A stretch of 64,000 nt of DNA, taken from the NCBI GenBank assembly GCA_964017065.1, contig OZ024791.1:1361887-1425886 (forward strand). The letters are read 5' to 3'. A model generated the notes under the pieces. It was given only the letters and a program-made list of their open reading frames with translations, was not told the origin of the DNA and ran no database searches. How positions within the stretch are numbered: the first letter of the stretch is position 1; each line of letters starts with the position of its first letter. This DNA is from Haliclona indistincta (lineage: Eukaryota > Porifera > Demospongiae > Haplosclerida > Chalinidae). Shown piece by piece: positions 1 to 10,384 of this stretch. A program made the translations under genes and the position numbers.

Positions 1-215
1 TAGTTTGAGACTGAAATTATTAGTACTCATCACTCACCAATCGCTCCTGAGAATCAGCCATGATACTACTCTGGTTGAAAAGCCGAGGAAGAGATCGAGA
101 ATATTAGAGACGACCGAGCCGGACCTAGCCTTCAGAAACGAGAGAAAACGTAGTCTATGATGAAATCACGTGATGTAACTTAACTTACTTGAGCCCCGCC
201 TTTTTCCTAACCACT
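1..215 (-). repeat. Inverted copy of the ankyrin gene promoter and first exon
   Basis: Read on the minus strand, this segment matches about 12885-13087 almost base for base: the 5' flank, the start region, exon 1 and the first bases of intron 1. The two copies face away from each other and bracket about 12.7 kb that contains the minisatellite, pseudogene copy A and the satellites. Similarity continues into a GC-box-like stretch (gagccccgcc, near 190) and fades by about 215. It is a segmental inverted duplication. Whether the rest of the duplicated gene exists lies beyond the left window edge. Confidence 0.85.
38..61 (-). CDS. First coding exon of a paralogous ankyrin-repeat gene (partial)
   Basis: The minus strand reads ATG at 61-59 and encodes MADSQERL, followed by a GTGAGT donor at 37-32. 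This is identical in sequence and phase to exon 1 (13026-13049) of the ankyrin gene. The remaining exons would lie to the left of the window, so only eight codons are visible. No disabling change is seen, but intactness of the whole gene cannot be judged. Confidence 0.55.
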
Positions 216-304
216 GCAGCAGCATCAGACTAGTCGTGTACAGACCAAGAACAGTACGAGGTGTACATTACGATACTAAGAGACGAGATCTAGCTGAACC
301 AGCT

Positions 305-1014
305 AGTGCTGTAGGATGAGATCTAGCTGTACCAGTGCTGTAGGACGAGATCTAGCTGTACCAGTGCTGTAGGACGAGATCTAGCTGTACCCGTGCTGTA
401 GGACGAGATCTAGCTGTACCAGTGCTGTAGGACGGGATCTAGCTGTACCAGTGCTGTAGGACGAGATCTAGCTGTACCCGTGCTGTAGGACGAGATCTAG
501 CTGTACCAGTGCTGTAGGACGAGATCTAGCTGTACCAGTGCTGTAGGACGAGATCTAGCTGTACCAGTGCTGTAGGACGAGATCTAGCTGTACCAGTGCT
601 GTAGGACGAGATCTAGCTGTACCCGTGCTGTAGGACGAGATCTAGCTGTACCAGTGCTGTAGGACGAGATCTAGCTGTACCAGTGCTGTAGGACGAGATC
701 TAGCTGTACCAGTGCTGTAGGACGGGATCTAGCTGTACCAGTGCTGTAGGACGGGATCTAGCTGTACCAGTGCTGTAGGACGGGATCTAGCTGTACCAGT
801 GCTGTAGGACGAGATCTAGCTGTACCAGTGCTGTAGGACGGGATCTAGCTGTACCAGTGCTGTAGGACGAGATCTAGCTGTACCCGTGCTGTAGGACGAG
901 ATCTAGCTGTATCAGTGCTGTAGGACGGGATCTAGCTGTACCAGTGCTGTAGGACGGGATCTAGCTGTACCAGTGCTGTAGGACGAGATCTAGCTGTACC
1001 AGTGCTGTAGGACG
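305..1014. repeat. 29-bp minisatellite, about 24 copies
   Basis: This is a head-to-tail array of a 29-bp unit containing the core gacgagatctagctgtac. Copies differ mainly at two positions (gacgAgat or gacgGgat, and tacCAgtg or tacCCgtg), which gives an almost clock-like array of near-identical units. There are no unique spacers between units and no open frame of interest. It lies in the upstream region of the inverted first exon at 38-61. Confidence 0.95.
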
Positions 1015-1290
1015 AATTTGAGCTATGCAGTAGATCATTAATACACTACAGCACTTGTGAATCAGTGAATATGATACTGAGATTTGTAGTGTTCCTCAAT
1101 GATGTATACTTCATGGTGTTCTCTTCCTATTGATATTATTATTCATTCTTCATTATGTGATGGGTATTTGTGCTAACTAGCACAGTTAGCTTCCTACCAA
1201 TGCTTGACACACTGTACTAACAACACAGTTACACAGCTGTTGATAGGAACATGTGACATAGCCATGTTACAGTAATTAGCTATACATGTA
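1015..1290. other. Intergenic, nothing recognised
   Basis: This AT-rich sequence lies between the 29-bp array and a degenerate MITE. No open frame, splice-supported exon or repeat was recognised. Confidence 0.5.
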
Positions 1291-1615
1291 GAGGAGGTCA
1301 AACGCAATTAACCTTTAGCTAATAATTGCAACTTTTCAATTAGCCTTGCCTCCATGAAATGCTACAGAATGCAGTGCCACCTGGTAGCGACACCATATCA
1401 GACAATCAGGCTTTTTTATGATTCCGAGCTCTTGACAACGTTCTGAACTTGCTCATGATCACTTAGTGAAGAGTGGAACCAGTGAACTAAGGCGCCTTCT
1501 TCACTACACTGCTCTCAAGTGCTCTGAGGACATGCCGTCAATCAATCCAATCTATTAGACCACGTGACTGAAGAAAAGGTCGCAATTATTACCTGAAGGT
1601 TAATTGCGTCTAAGC
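1291..1615. mobile_element. Degenerate MITE of the CAGAGGAGGT-ended family
   Basis: The left end (gaggaggtcaaacgcaatta) and the reverse complement of the right part (ggttaattgcgtc at about 1598-1610) match the terminal inverted repeat of the intact element at 43312-43701. Internal sequence around 1531-1575 (gccgtcaatc, cacgtgactg) also matches that element's inner arm. The right terminus is eroded. Flanking copies of tacatgta could be a target duplication, but that palindrome is common here, so the duplication is weakly supported. Confidence 0.65.
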
Positions 1616-1999
1616 TACATGTAACTTGAGTTTAGCTGCATACAATTACTGTAAGTTGCTACTGACTAATGTCACTTCTGATCATCATCTTACTGGTAAT
1701 GCTGCATGTATAGTGCATTATGCCTTCATGCAATACGGTGAGCTGAGAATCCTGTTTTCAAATATTATTATAAATTTTTTTGTTCATGACAGAGTACAAG
1801 CAATGAATAAAGTAATGATAGCAGTGCATTGTTAAACTGAGAACAGTTCATGTGACTAGTTCTATTATAGTTTTTTTTAGTTCAATACATTCAGCACAGA
1901 TAGGTCCACCAATCATTATGCAGTCGAGACAATAATATTATTAATAAATGAAAGAGGTTCAAATGTCACCAGAGTGGTCACCAATGCTGCTACTGGACT
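1616..1999. other. Intergenic; start of the A/B segmental duplication
   Basis: No gene is recognised. From about 1845 the sequence becomes similar to 33330 onward (shared gttcatgtgactag, then agaggt and gagtggtcaccaatgctgct), marking the left edge of the segmental duplication that carries gene copies A and B. Confidence 0.5.
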
Positions 2000-2029
2000 G
2001 CCTCATTAAATCAAGAGGAGTGGAGGTGG

Positions 2030-2250
2030 GAGGGTAGAGAGAAGTGAAGGTGAGTCTGGGTAGGGAGAAGTGACGGTGGGAGGGTAGTGAGAAGTGACGG
2101 TGGGAGGGTAGTGAGAAGTGACGGTGGGAGGGTAGGAAGAAGTGACGGTGGGAGGGTAGTGAAGGTGGGAGGGTAGTGACGGTGGGAGGGTAGGGAGAAG
2201 TGACGGTGGGAGGGTAGTGAAGGTGAGAGGGTAGGGAGTGTTTGACAACA
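2030..2250. repeat. 24-bp minisatellite in the terminal exon of copy A
   Basis: About nine imperfect copies of a 24-bp unit (core gtgacggtgggagggtag) are present. In the gene frame on the minus strand it encodes SLPSHRHF-type octapeptides in part, with phase changes between units. The matching array in copy B is at 33455-33620 and encodes SLPSHHHF. Confidence 0.85.
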
Positions 2251-5089
2251 TGTCTCTGTTTTTCATTGACAAAGGTCAGACGATCCTGAAAAAAAACAGA
2301 ACATAATAATTATCATACTAGAGACAGTTACATGTGCATAATTTATGTTGATCATAACATGTGCAGGGTAAATCTGAACTGTTGGGTGTCATAACTTACC
2401 ATGACGAGGGTCTTCTCCTTCTCTCTCAACACAGCTGCTTCTTTCTTCAGCAAATTCCACTGTTTTTCAACCTCCTGTAAAGCCACTGCTCCCTTAGCTT
2501 GCACATCTTTAGCAACCTGGAGTAAAACAAGTATAGCATGTGAGGTTTCCAAAGAAAAAAATTATAGAATAGTGTGACAAGCAATTTCATCAACAACACA
2601 CCTTGGTAATCCAATTCAAGGACTGGATCCTTTTCTCGATAATTATTATCCAGTTTCTCGATCATCTCTGTTCTTTCCAGGCCCAGCTCTTGCTCACCAG
2701 CTGCATGTAGCTGCTGCAGCTCACTCACCATCTGTTCCCTCTCTGTGCTCAGCCTAGCTTCAGCTGCAATCAGGTCAGCCTCAACCTTTAGAAGGCGAAA
2801 CGAAGTTACTAATGTCCTTTTACATTACTGCAGTATCAAATACTCTCAGTTCTTTCTTTTTTACTTGTGCAGCATAAGCAGTAAGCTCTGAAGCAATGGA
2901 TTTAGCTTCAGAATAAGTTCTCTCTATGGTTCTATGATAGTCAGCCAGCATTTTTCCCTATAATAATGCACAGAAGGAAGGAATCATGTGATGATGTAGA
3001 CAAGAGAGATGTTGCTGACTTTCTCTTCCTACAAAAGTATTTTCTGGTCTTCAACTTCCTTCTGCTGCATAGTGAACCTCTCTTCCACAGCTGCATGAGA
3101 TATTTCATTCACATGAGCTTAACAAAAATCTGTGCTCACATTTCAACTACATTTGCAGCTTTTCTCTTTCAATTTCTGACTCATGTAACTACATGTATGA
3201 AAACATTGACAGTAACAACTCAAAACGGAGCTGCTGAGATTCAATCAATTATTTACGTACTTGTTATTTCAAGTCAGACACCTGTTGTTCTTTCTCCTTC
3301 GCCATTCTCAGTTTGTCTTTTTTGGCCTCCTCATTAGCTTCTCTCAATTTTGTCTGAGTAAGTTGAAATTCATTATTGTTATAAATATTTTTTATTAATA
3401 TCCATCACATGGTTTTTAATTTTAATACATTTTGTTACAATTATTGTTGTACATGTAACTGTGTGTTGACTGCATAATTTTCTCTCTGGTCTACTATAGC
3501 TCACCTCCAGCTCTTTTATCCTATCTAGTTGAGACAGCTCAATCAACAGGTTGTTGTCTGCACAAGTACATGTGGAATCAGTAGTAGTAGCACATTCAGC
3601 ATCAGTACAGTCAGCATCAGAATTGGCATCAGTAGTAGAATCAAAATCAGCAGTACAGTCAGCCATAGTAGAATCAGAATCACTATTAGCAACATGGTCA
3701 GTAATAGTAGGTTCAAAATCAGTTGTAGCAGGATCAGTAGTAGATTCAGTAGTAGCAGAACGGTCAATAGTAGATTCAGTAGTAGCAGAACGGTCAATAG
3801 TAGATTCAGTAGTAGCAGAACGGTCAATAGTAGATTCAGTAGTAGCAGAACGGTCAATAGTAGATTCAGTAGTAGCAGAACGGTCAGTAGTAGCAGAACG
3901 GTAAGTAGTAGATTCAGTAGTAGCAGAACGATCAGTAGTGGATTCAGTAGTAGCAGAACGGTCAGTAGTAGATTCAATAGTAGCAGAACGGTCAGTAGTA
4001 GATTCAGTAGTGGCAGGTCGGTCAGTAGTGGATTCAGTAGTAGCAGGACGATCAGTAGTAGATTCAGTAGTAGCACTAGTGGAAGTTTCACTAGCTTGAG
4101 ATGTTATTTGCTGCCTCTTGGTAACCTTTTTAAGGCATTTTACCCATGTGAAGCAGCTGAAACACCCTTGCTGATGATTCCTGAGACCATTGCTACTGCC
4201 AGAAGGGGTCAAAGGTGACTGAGAGAGAGCAGATGATTTTCTAAATATTGCAGCGAGAAAAGAAGATCGACGTGCCTGCCTCACTGGAAAATTTAAATCA
4301 AACATCAATGTTGGTTGCTGACTTGGTTCAGCAGCATTAGCAGATTCATTAGCAGACGATATTTGTGACAGTATGGCTACTGCAGGTGTACCGTTAAAAT
4401 TATTCATGGATACTTGTGTGACAATTACTCCGTCACTCATCTGAAGAGTATCAGAAAATGTCACACGTGCATTTGGAGAGGTGGAAGGAGACGACGAAGA
4501 TGGAGATGAGGAGACTGGCCTGAGTATACCTCGTATTGGGAGAGGACCATTGTTGTTTTGATGTGAAGTAGCAGCTGTTTCAGTAGACTTGGGATCAGTA
4601 GCTGGTTTCTTGTTTCCCTTCTTCCTCTTCTTCTTGATGATAGGCTTCTTCTTTGTAACTGGAGTCTTGTGACCATTGTCTTCACCGGAGCTGTTAGGTG
4701 ACAGGTTTGCAGCAACTTGTCTGGACTTTGCAGTCTTCTTTTTAGATTCCTTGAATGGGAGCAGAACCTTTGGCTTTTGGTCAGTTGATGAGTCAAGGTC
4801 TAAGTCCAGGAAGTCTGGTGGCACAGGAGTAGCTTCAGCAGGAGGAGAGGTGTTTGGACTGGCTGTGAGTGGTGGTAAATCACCGGGTGATGGGACGTTG
4901 GATTTTGACTCAGTAAGAATTTTCGGCTCTTCATTTTGTCCAGTGCTGCTGCTACTAGCTGAGTCCACAGAGTTCATGCAGTCTTCAGTAGCTACTGGGT
5001 ATGGCTTCAATCGTTTCTGTTTGACCTCCTCTTCATCACTCCCACAAAATATTTCAAGCAACATTTTGTCAATAGTAGTGTCCAGACTA

Positions 5090-6295
5090 GCAGCAGTGGG
5101 GTCAGTAACAGCAGCAGTGGGGTCAGTAACAGCAGCAGTGGAGTCAGTAGCAGCAGCAGTGGAGTCAGTAACAGCAGCAGTGGAGTCAGTAGCAGCAGCA
5201 GTGGAGTCAGTAACAGCAGCAGTGGAGTCAGTAACAGCAGCAGTGGGGTCAGTAACAGCAGCAGTGGGGTCAGTAACAGCAGCAGTGGGGTCAGTAACAG
5301 CAGCAGTGGAGTCAGTAACAGCAGCAGTGGGGTCAGTAACAGCAGCAGTGGAGTCAGTAACAGCAGCAGTGGGGTCAGTAACAGCAGCAGTGGAGTCAGT
5401 AGCAGCAGCAGTGGAGTCAGTAACAGCAGCAGTGGAGTCAGTAACAGCAGCAGTGGGGTCAGTAACAGCAGCAGTGGGGTCAGTAACAGCAGCAGTGGAG
5501 TCAGTAACATTAGCAGTGGGGTCAGTAGCAGCAGCAGTGGAGTCAGTAGCAGCAGCAGTGGGGTCAGTAGCAGCAGCAGTGGAGTCAGTAACAGCAGCAG
5601 TGGAGTCAGTAACAGCAGCAGTGGAGTCAGTAACAGCAGCAGTGGGGTCAGTAACAGCAGCAGTGGAGTCAGTAGCAGCAGCAGTGGAGTCAGTAACAGC
5701 AGCAGTGGAGTCAGTAACAGCAGCAGTGGGGTCAGTAACAGCAGCAGTGGGGTCAGTAACAGCAGCAGTGGGGTCAGTAGCAGCAGCAGTGGGGTCAGTA
5801 ACAGCAGCAGTGGGGTCAGTAACAGCAGCAGTGGAGTCAGTAACAGCAGCAGTGGAGTCAGTAACAGCAGCAGTGGGGTCAGTAGCAGCAGCAGTGGGGT
5901 CAGTAACAGCAGCAGTGGAGTCAGTAACAGCAGCAGTGGGGTCAGTAACAGCAGCAGTGGAGTCAGTAGCAGCAGCAGTGGAGTCAGTAACAGCAGCAGT
6001 GGAGTCAGTAACAGCAGCAGTGGGGTCAGTAACAGCAGCAGTGGGGTCAGTAACAGCAGCAGTGGGGTCAGTAGCAGCAGCAGTGGGGTCTGTAACAGCA
6101 GCAGTGGGGTCAGTGACAGCAGCAGTGGAGTCAGTAACAGCAGCAGTGGAGTCAGTAACAGCAGCAGTGGGGTCAGTAACAGCAGCAGTGGGGTCAGTAA
6201 CAGCAGCAGTGGAGTCAGTAACAGCAGCAGTGGAGTCAGTAACAGCAGCAGTGGAGTCAGTAACAGCAGCAGTGGGGTCAGTAACAGCAGTACTG
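5090..6295 (-). repeat. 21-bp coding tandem repeat (TAAVTDS/P), about 57 units
   Basis: This is a head-to-tail array of 21-bp units (gcagcagtggagtcagtaac type on the plus strand) inside the large exon of copy A. Units vary mainly at one base that switches Ser and Pro and one that switches Val and Ala. The equivalent array in copy B (36705-37115) has only about 20 units, so the array length has changed about threefold since the duplication. All frames are open because the unit length is a multiple of three. Confidence 0.95.
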
Positions 6296-6677
6296 CCTTG
6301 AGTCTTCATTTGCTGCTTCTGTTGGCTCTTCTTGCTCTGGGAATCTTTCATCTCAGCACTGCTTTCTTGCTTCTTGTCAGTGGTAAGTAAAAGAGGAAGC
6401 GGAATCTGGAGGATGATTTGCAAATGCAGAAAAAATCAATATTAATTTTAAGACGGAGTGAAGCTACTTGACTGACCTCTTTTTCCTTCGGTTTGTCTGC
6501 TACAGACAAACGTGATGGGTAACTGGTGTTCTCAAAATCTGTGAAACAAAAATAATTCCACAGCCAATTCTCAATCATTCAAGCCTTCATGAAATGAAGG
6601 AAAATTTGCATTAATTTGACGTACCGTCAGACGATCGAGTTGTGGTCGGATTGGAACCCTTGCTTGATTCGATTCAT

Positions 6678-7502
6678 CTCGATAGGACGACGACTCGACT
6701 TGGAAAACAGGACAAGATGATTCAAAAAATCAATCTAATACTGTTCAGATCAGTAATTCTCGAATAAAACGAACAACTGTGCGATGATCAACGCTCGTCT
6801 CTGTCGCAAACTGGAGAGCAAGTGTCAGGTTTCGATCGTGGAAGAACGAAAATGACAGGTGAGTTTGGCGTGGACGAGACTAATACGAGACGCGTTGCCA
6901 CAACCACGCCGGACCGCGAAAGTTTCGCGCGGGAACGCCTACAATGACGTCACGATATGTTTGCGTTTATTTTTTGTCATGGGCAAACACCTGGTCATTT
7001 TTATAGTGCAGTGTAGCCGCGATATTGCTCAAAATTATACCTGTGAAAGTGCAGTATTTATGATGCCTGATCTTGCTGCTTTTGTACATAATTTAATATT
7101 ATAATTATAGTTTTGCATACAATAGGTGGCTCAGTAGCTTATCAATAACTGAGTCCCAATCAGCAATAACTAACTGTTCTGTACTCTCTAGTGCTGAGCC
7201 TTATGCTCTGAGTCATGTCTATTCCCCTCTCTCTCCCTCACACACAATTTTTTCTCTTTTGATTATAGTTAGCACATTATTAACTTGGTGTACATTGAGT
7301 ATAATACCCCACGAGTGCTGCATCGATTGATTGACTGAGCTGTTTATTAACTGAGCCGATTTATTGACCAATTTATTTACTGAACTGTCCAGTTCATCTT
7401 TACTGCACATGCATCACTTCTTGTTTGCTGTAGAACTTGCACAAACTTGTTTGACCCCCCCCCCCCCCCCCCGTTTACATGTGGGAGTATAGCAATTGAG
7501 CG
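6678..7502. other. Upstream region of copy A, then gene-free sequence
   Basis: 6678-6930 is the duplicated upstream region of copy A, nearly the same as 37469-37700, including a GC-rich segment (gcgaaagtttcgcgcggg). Beyond about 6935 the similarity to copy B ends. 7105-7455 shows nothing recognisable. A poly-C run (about 17 C) at 7456-7472 precedes the gap and may have caused it. Confidence 0.5.
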
Positions 7503-7702
7503 NNNNNNNNNNNNNNNNNNNNNNNNNNNNNNNNNNNNNNNNNNNNNNNNNNNNNNNNNNNNNNNNNNNNNNNNNNNNNNNNNNNNNNNNNNNNNNNNNN
7601 NNNNNNNNNNNNNNNNNNNNNNNNNNNNNNNNNNNNNNNNNNNNNNNNNNNNNNNNNNNNNNNNNNNNNNNNNNNNNNNNNNNNNNNNNNNNNNNNNNNN
7701 NN
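7503..7702. other. Assembly gap, 200 N
   Basis: This is a run of exactly 200 undetermined bases, so it is probably a fixed-size scaffold gap whose true length is unknown. It sits between a poly-C run and the first unit of a tandem repeat, both of which are hard to assemble. Confidence 0.98.
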
Positions 7703-9400
7703 ACTTTTGTGAAAGCACCTACTCGTTACTTGATTGTAACTAGGATATACAGTAACTTTTGGTCCATCCGTAACTAAAACTGGTCACATTTGGACCAAGC
7801 ATGCACAGTATTACAAGTTCAAAGTCTATGCAGATTACAAATGTGTCAATTTACTGCTAGAATTCAAGTGTAAAATTACAGTCAATAAATTTTTATCCAG
7901 TGGGTGATTATTGATGAAGATAATAGTGGATCAGAAGATATCCTTGAAATAATTAAAGATATCCCTAGATATAATGGGATAACATGGAAATAACCAAAAT
8001 ATTTAAGTTGAATATTGTCGTTCAATGCACATGAGGTTGTTCTCGGCATGACAATGCCACATACAAGTCATACAGTGAGCATGTGATGGGTCTGAGTAGA
8101 CTAGTAGTAATACTACTTCTGTGAAAGCACCTAATTGTTACCTGACTGTAACTAGGATATGCAGTAACTTTTGGTCCATCCGTAACTAAAACTGGTGACA
8201 TTTGGACCAAGAATGCACAGTATTACAAGTTCAAAGTCTTTATTATGCAGATTGCAAATGTGTCAATTTACTACTAAAATTTAAGTTGAAGTAATTATAC
8301 TCAATTAATAACTTTTTGCTCCATTGGGTAATTCATGAAGAGACAGTGGGATAATAATATCAGAAGATATCCTTGAAATAATTAAAGATATCAAAAGATA
8401 TATTGGGATATCATGAAAATAACCAAGTTATTTGAGTTGAATATTGTCGTTCAATCCATATGAGGTGGTCCTCGGCATGACAATGCCACATACTAGTGAT
8501 ACAGTGAGCATGTGATGGGTCTAAGTAGACTAGTAGTAATACTACTTTTGTGAAAGCACCTAATTGTTACTTGATTGTAACCAGGATATGCAGTAACTTT
8601 TGGTCCATCTGTAACTAAAACTGGTCACATTTGGACCAAGCATGCACTGTATTACAAGTTCAAAGTCTATGCATATTACAAATGTGTCAATTTACTACTA
8701 GATTCTAGTAGTAAATTGACACATTTGTAATTACTTTAACTTGAATTCTAGTAACTAGAATTCAAGTTAAAGTAATTATACTCAATTAATAACTTTTTGC
8801 TCCATTGGGTAATTCATGAAGAGACAGTGGGATAATAATATCAGAAGATATCCTTGAAATAATTAAAGAAATCTCAAGATAAATGGAATATCACGGAAAT
8901 AACTAAGATATTTGAGTTGAATATTGTCGCTCAATCCATAATGAGGTTGTTCTCGTCATGACAATGCCACATACCAGTCATACAGTGAGCGCATGTGATG
9001 GGTCTGAGTAGACTAGTAGTAATGCTATTTCTTTGAAAGTTACCTGACCGTAACTAGGATATGCAGTAACTTTGGGTCCATCCGTAACTAAAACTGGTCA
9101 CCATTGGACCAAGCATGCACACTGCACAGCATTACAAGTTCAAAGTCAATGCAGATTACAAATGTGTCTATTTACTACTAAAGTTCAAGTTAAAATTATA
9201 CTCAATTAATAACTTTGATCCATTGGGTAATTCATGAACAGACAGTGGCATAATAATATCAGAAGTTATCCTTGAAATAATTAAAGATATCAAAGATATA
9301 TTGGGATATCATGGAAATAGCCAAGATATTTGAGTTGAATATTGTCGTTTAATATGAGGTTGTTCTCAGCATGACAATGCCACATACTTTGCAGAACAGC
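7703..9400. repeat. Tandem repeat of about 410-480 bp, four units
   Basis: Units begin near 7703, 8113, 8540 and 9025, each with tgtgaaagcacc or a variant, then aactaggatatgcagtaac, then an inverted pair ggtccatc...ggacc, and later agaagatatccttgaaat and gacaatgccacata. A diverged fifth unit is at about 9945-10275. The third unit holds an internal palindrome around 8698-8765. There is no coding potential. The array starts directly at the assembly gap, so more copies may be missing. Confidence 0.85.
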
Positions 9401-10380
9401 AAGTAAATGGTCCAAACGTGAACAATTTTATTGCAGATGGACCAATGCACTAAAACAATTTTTACTTTTTGTCACATCAAAGATTGGCAACATCACTGTA
9501 ATGTAGCTATTACTGGTCTGCTCAAACCTTTCTTATACTCTCGTAGACTAGGATAATGGTGAGACACAGTGAACGATATCAGTGAGAAAGATGTTAGTAA
9601 AACACACGAATAATTTTGCTCCTTGCATAATTTATCGTAATGGTTTCGACTTGCCAACAAAAATATACTTATGTAAACACTCCCTCCCCCATCCCTCTCT
9701 CACACACACTCACTCACTCACTTACTCAATGAGTCACTCGGTCAATCACTTTGACAGTCACTCACTCATGCAGTAACTTAATCAGTGACACACACATGCA
9801 CTCACTCACTCAATCAATCAGTAGCTCATTCAAGTAGTCAATGACTCAGTCAGTCACAATCAGTCACTCAGTCAGTACGTCCAATGTTCCTGCAATTACA
9901 CTCCATGTTAACTGAAATGCTTTATGATGAGTATCGCCTACACGACTGTAACTAGGAAATGTAGTAACGTTGTTGGTCCATCTGTAGCTAAGACTGGTCA
10001 CATTTGGACCAAGCATACACACTACTACAAGTTCAAAGTCCATAGCACAGTACTAATTGCATCATTTTAATGCTCGATAATAAAGTAATAATAGTCAGTA
10101 AATTTTTCTCCACTTGGTAATAGATGAAGATAACAGAGAGATAAGAGTTAAAAATATCCCAAGATATACACTTAATAAATAATTGAAGATATCATAAAAA
10201 TATGCTGAGATATCTTGCAGATAGCCATGATATTTGTGTTTGAGTTGGCCTCGGCATGACAATACCACAAACTAGTGATACAGTGTGCATTTGAAACAAA
10301 TTTATATGCATGTTGTTTCTTGTGGTATAGCTATAAATAATTTTAGGAATAATCTGATGTCACTGGGCTGCTCTGAAAGT
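9400..10380. other. Gene-free region with a degenerate CACT-rich tract
   Basis: 9690-9885 is a degenerate (ACTC)n tract that includes many CACTCACT runs. 9945-10275 is a diverged unit of the preceding tandem repeat. No exon was recognised. Confidence 0.55.
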
Positions 10381-10384
10381 CTCT

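Larger units (their letters stand above)
2000..6677 (-). pseudogene. Copy A of the heptad-repeat coiled-coil gene, disabled
   Basis: This is a diverged duplicate of the gene at 33423-37468, with corresponding exons: exon 1 6625-6677, exon 2 6477-6538, large exon 3505-6405, then coiled-coil exons 3282-3353 (or extended), about 3100-3140, 3000-3080, 2850-2960, 2600-2790 and 2400-2516, and a terminal exon from 2285 down. Several lesions are seen relative to copy B. Exon 1 is 53 rather than 55 nt and reads into TGA. CAG codons have become TAG in the LQMQLK and KILLQEE segments. AAACAA is AAATAA in the exon extended by DLKQQ. A net 4-base insertion near 2640 shifts the frame. In contrast, the large exon stays open for over 960 codons and carries about 57 copies of the 21-bp TAAVTDS/P repeat. 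A truncated product from an internal start cannot be excluded. Confidence 0.75.

Noticed and set aside
305..1014. Possible CRISPR array
   Set aside because: Units are contiguous 29-bp repeats without unique spacers, and the genome is eukaryotic.
4676..6301. 541-codon plus-strand frame (SVTAAVE/G repeats) opposite the copy A repeat exon
   Set aside because: The 21-bp repeat leaves several frames open on both strands. The minus-strand frame continues into conserved non-repeat sequence shared with copy B and has splice support, so this one is a shadow.
7377..7777. Frames across the N run
   Set aside because: They consist mostly of undetermined residues, with no support on either side.
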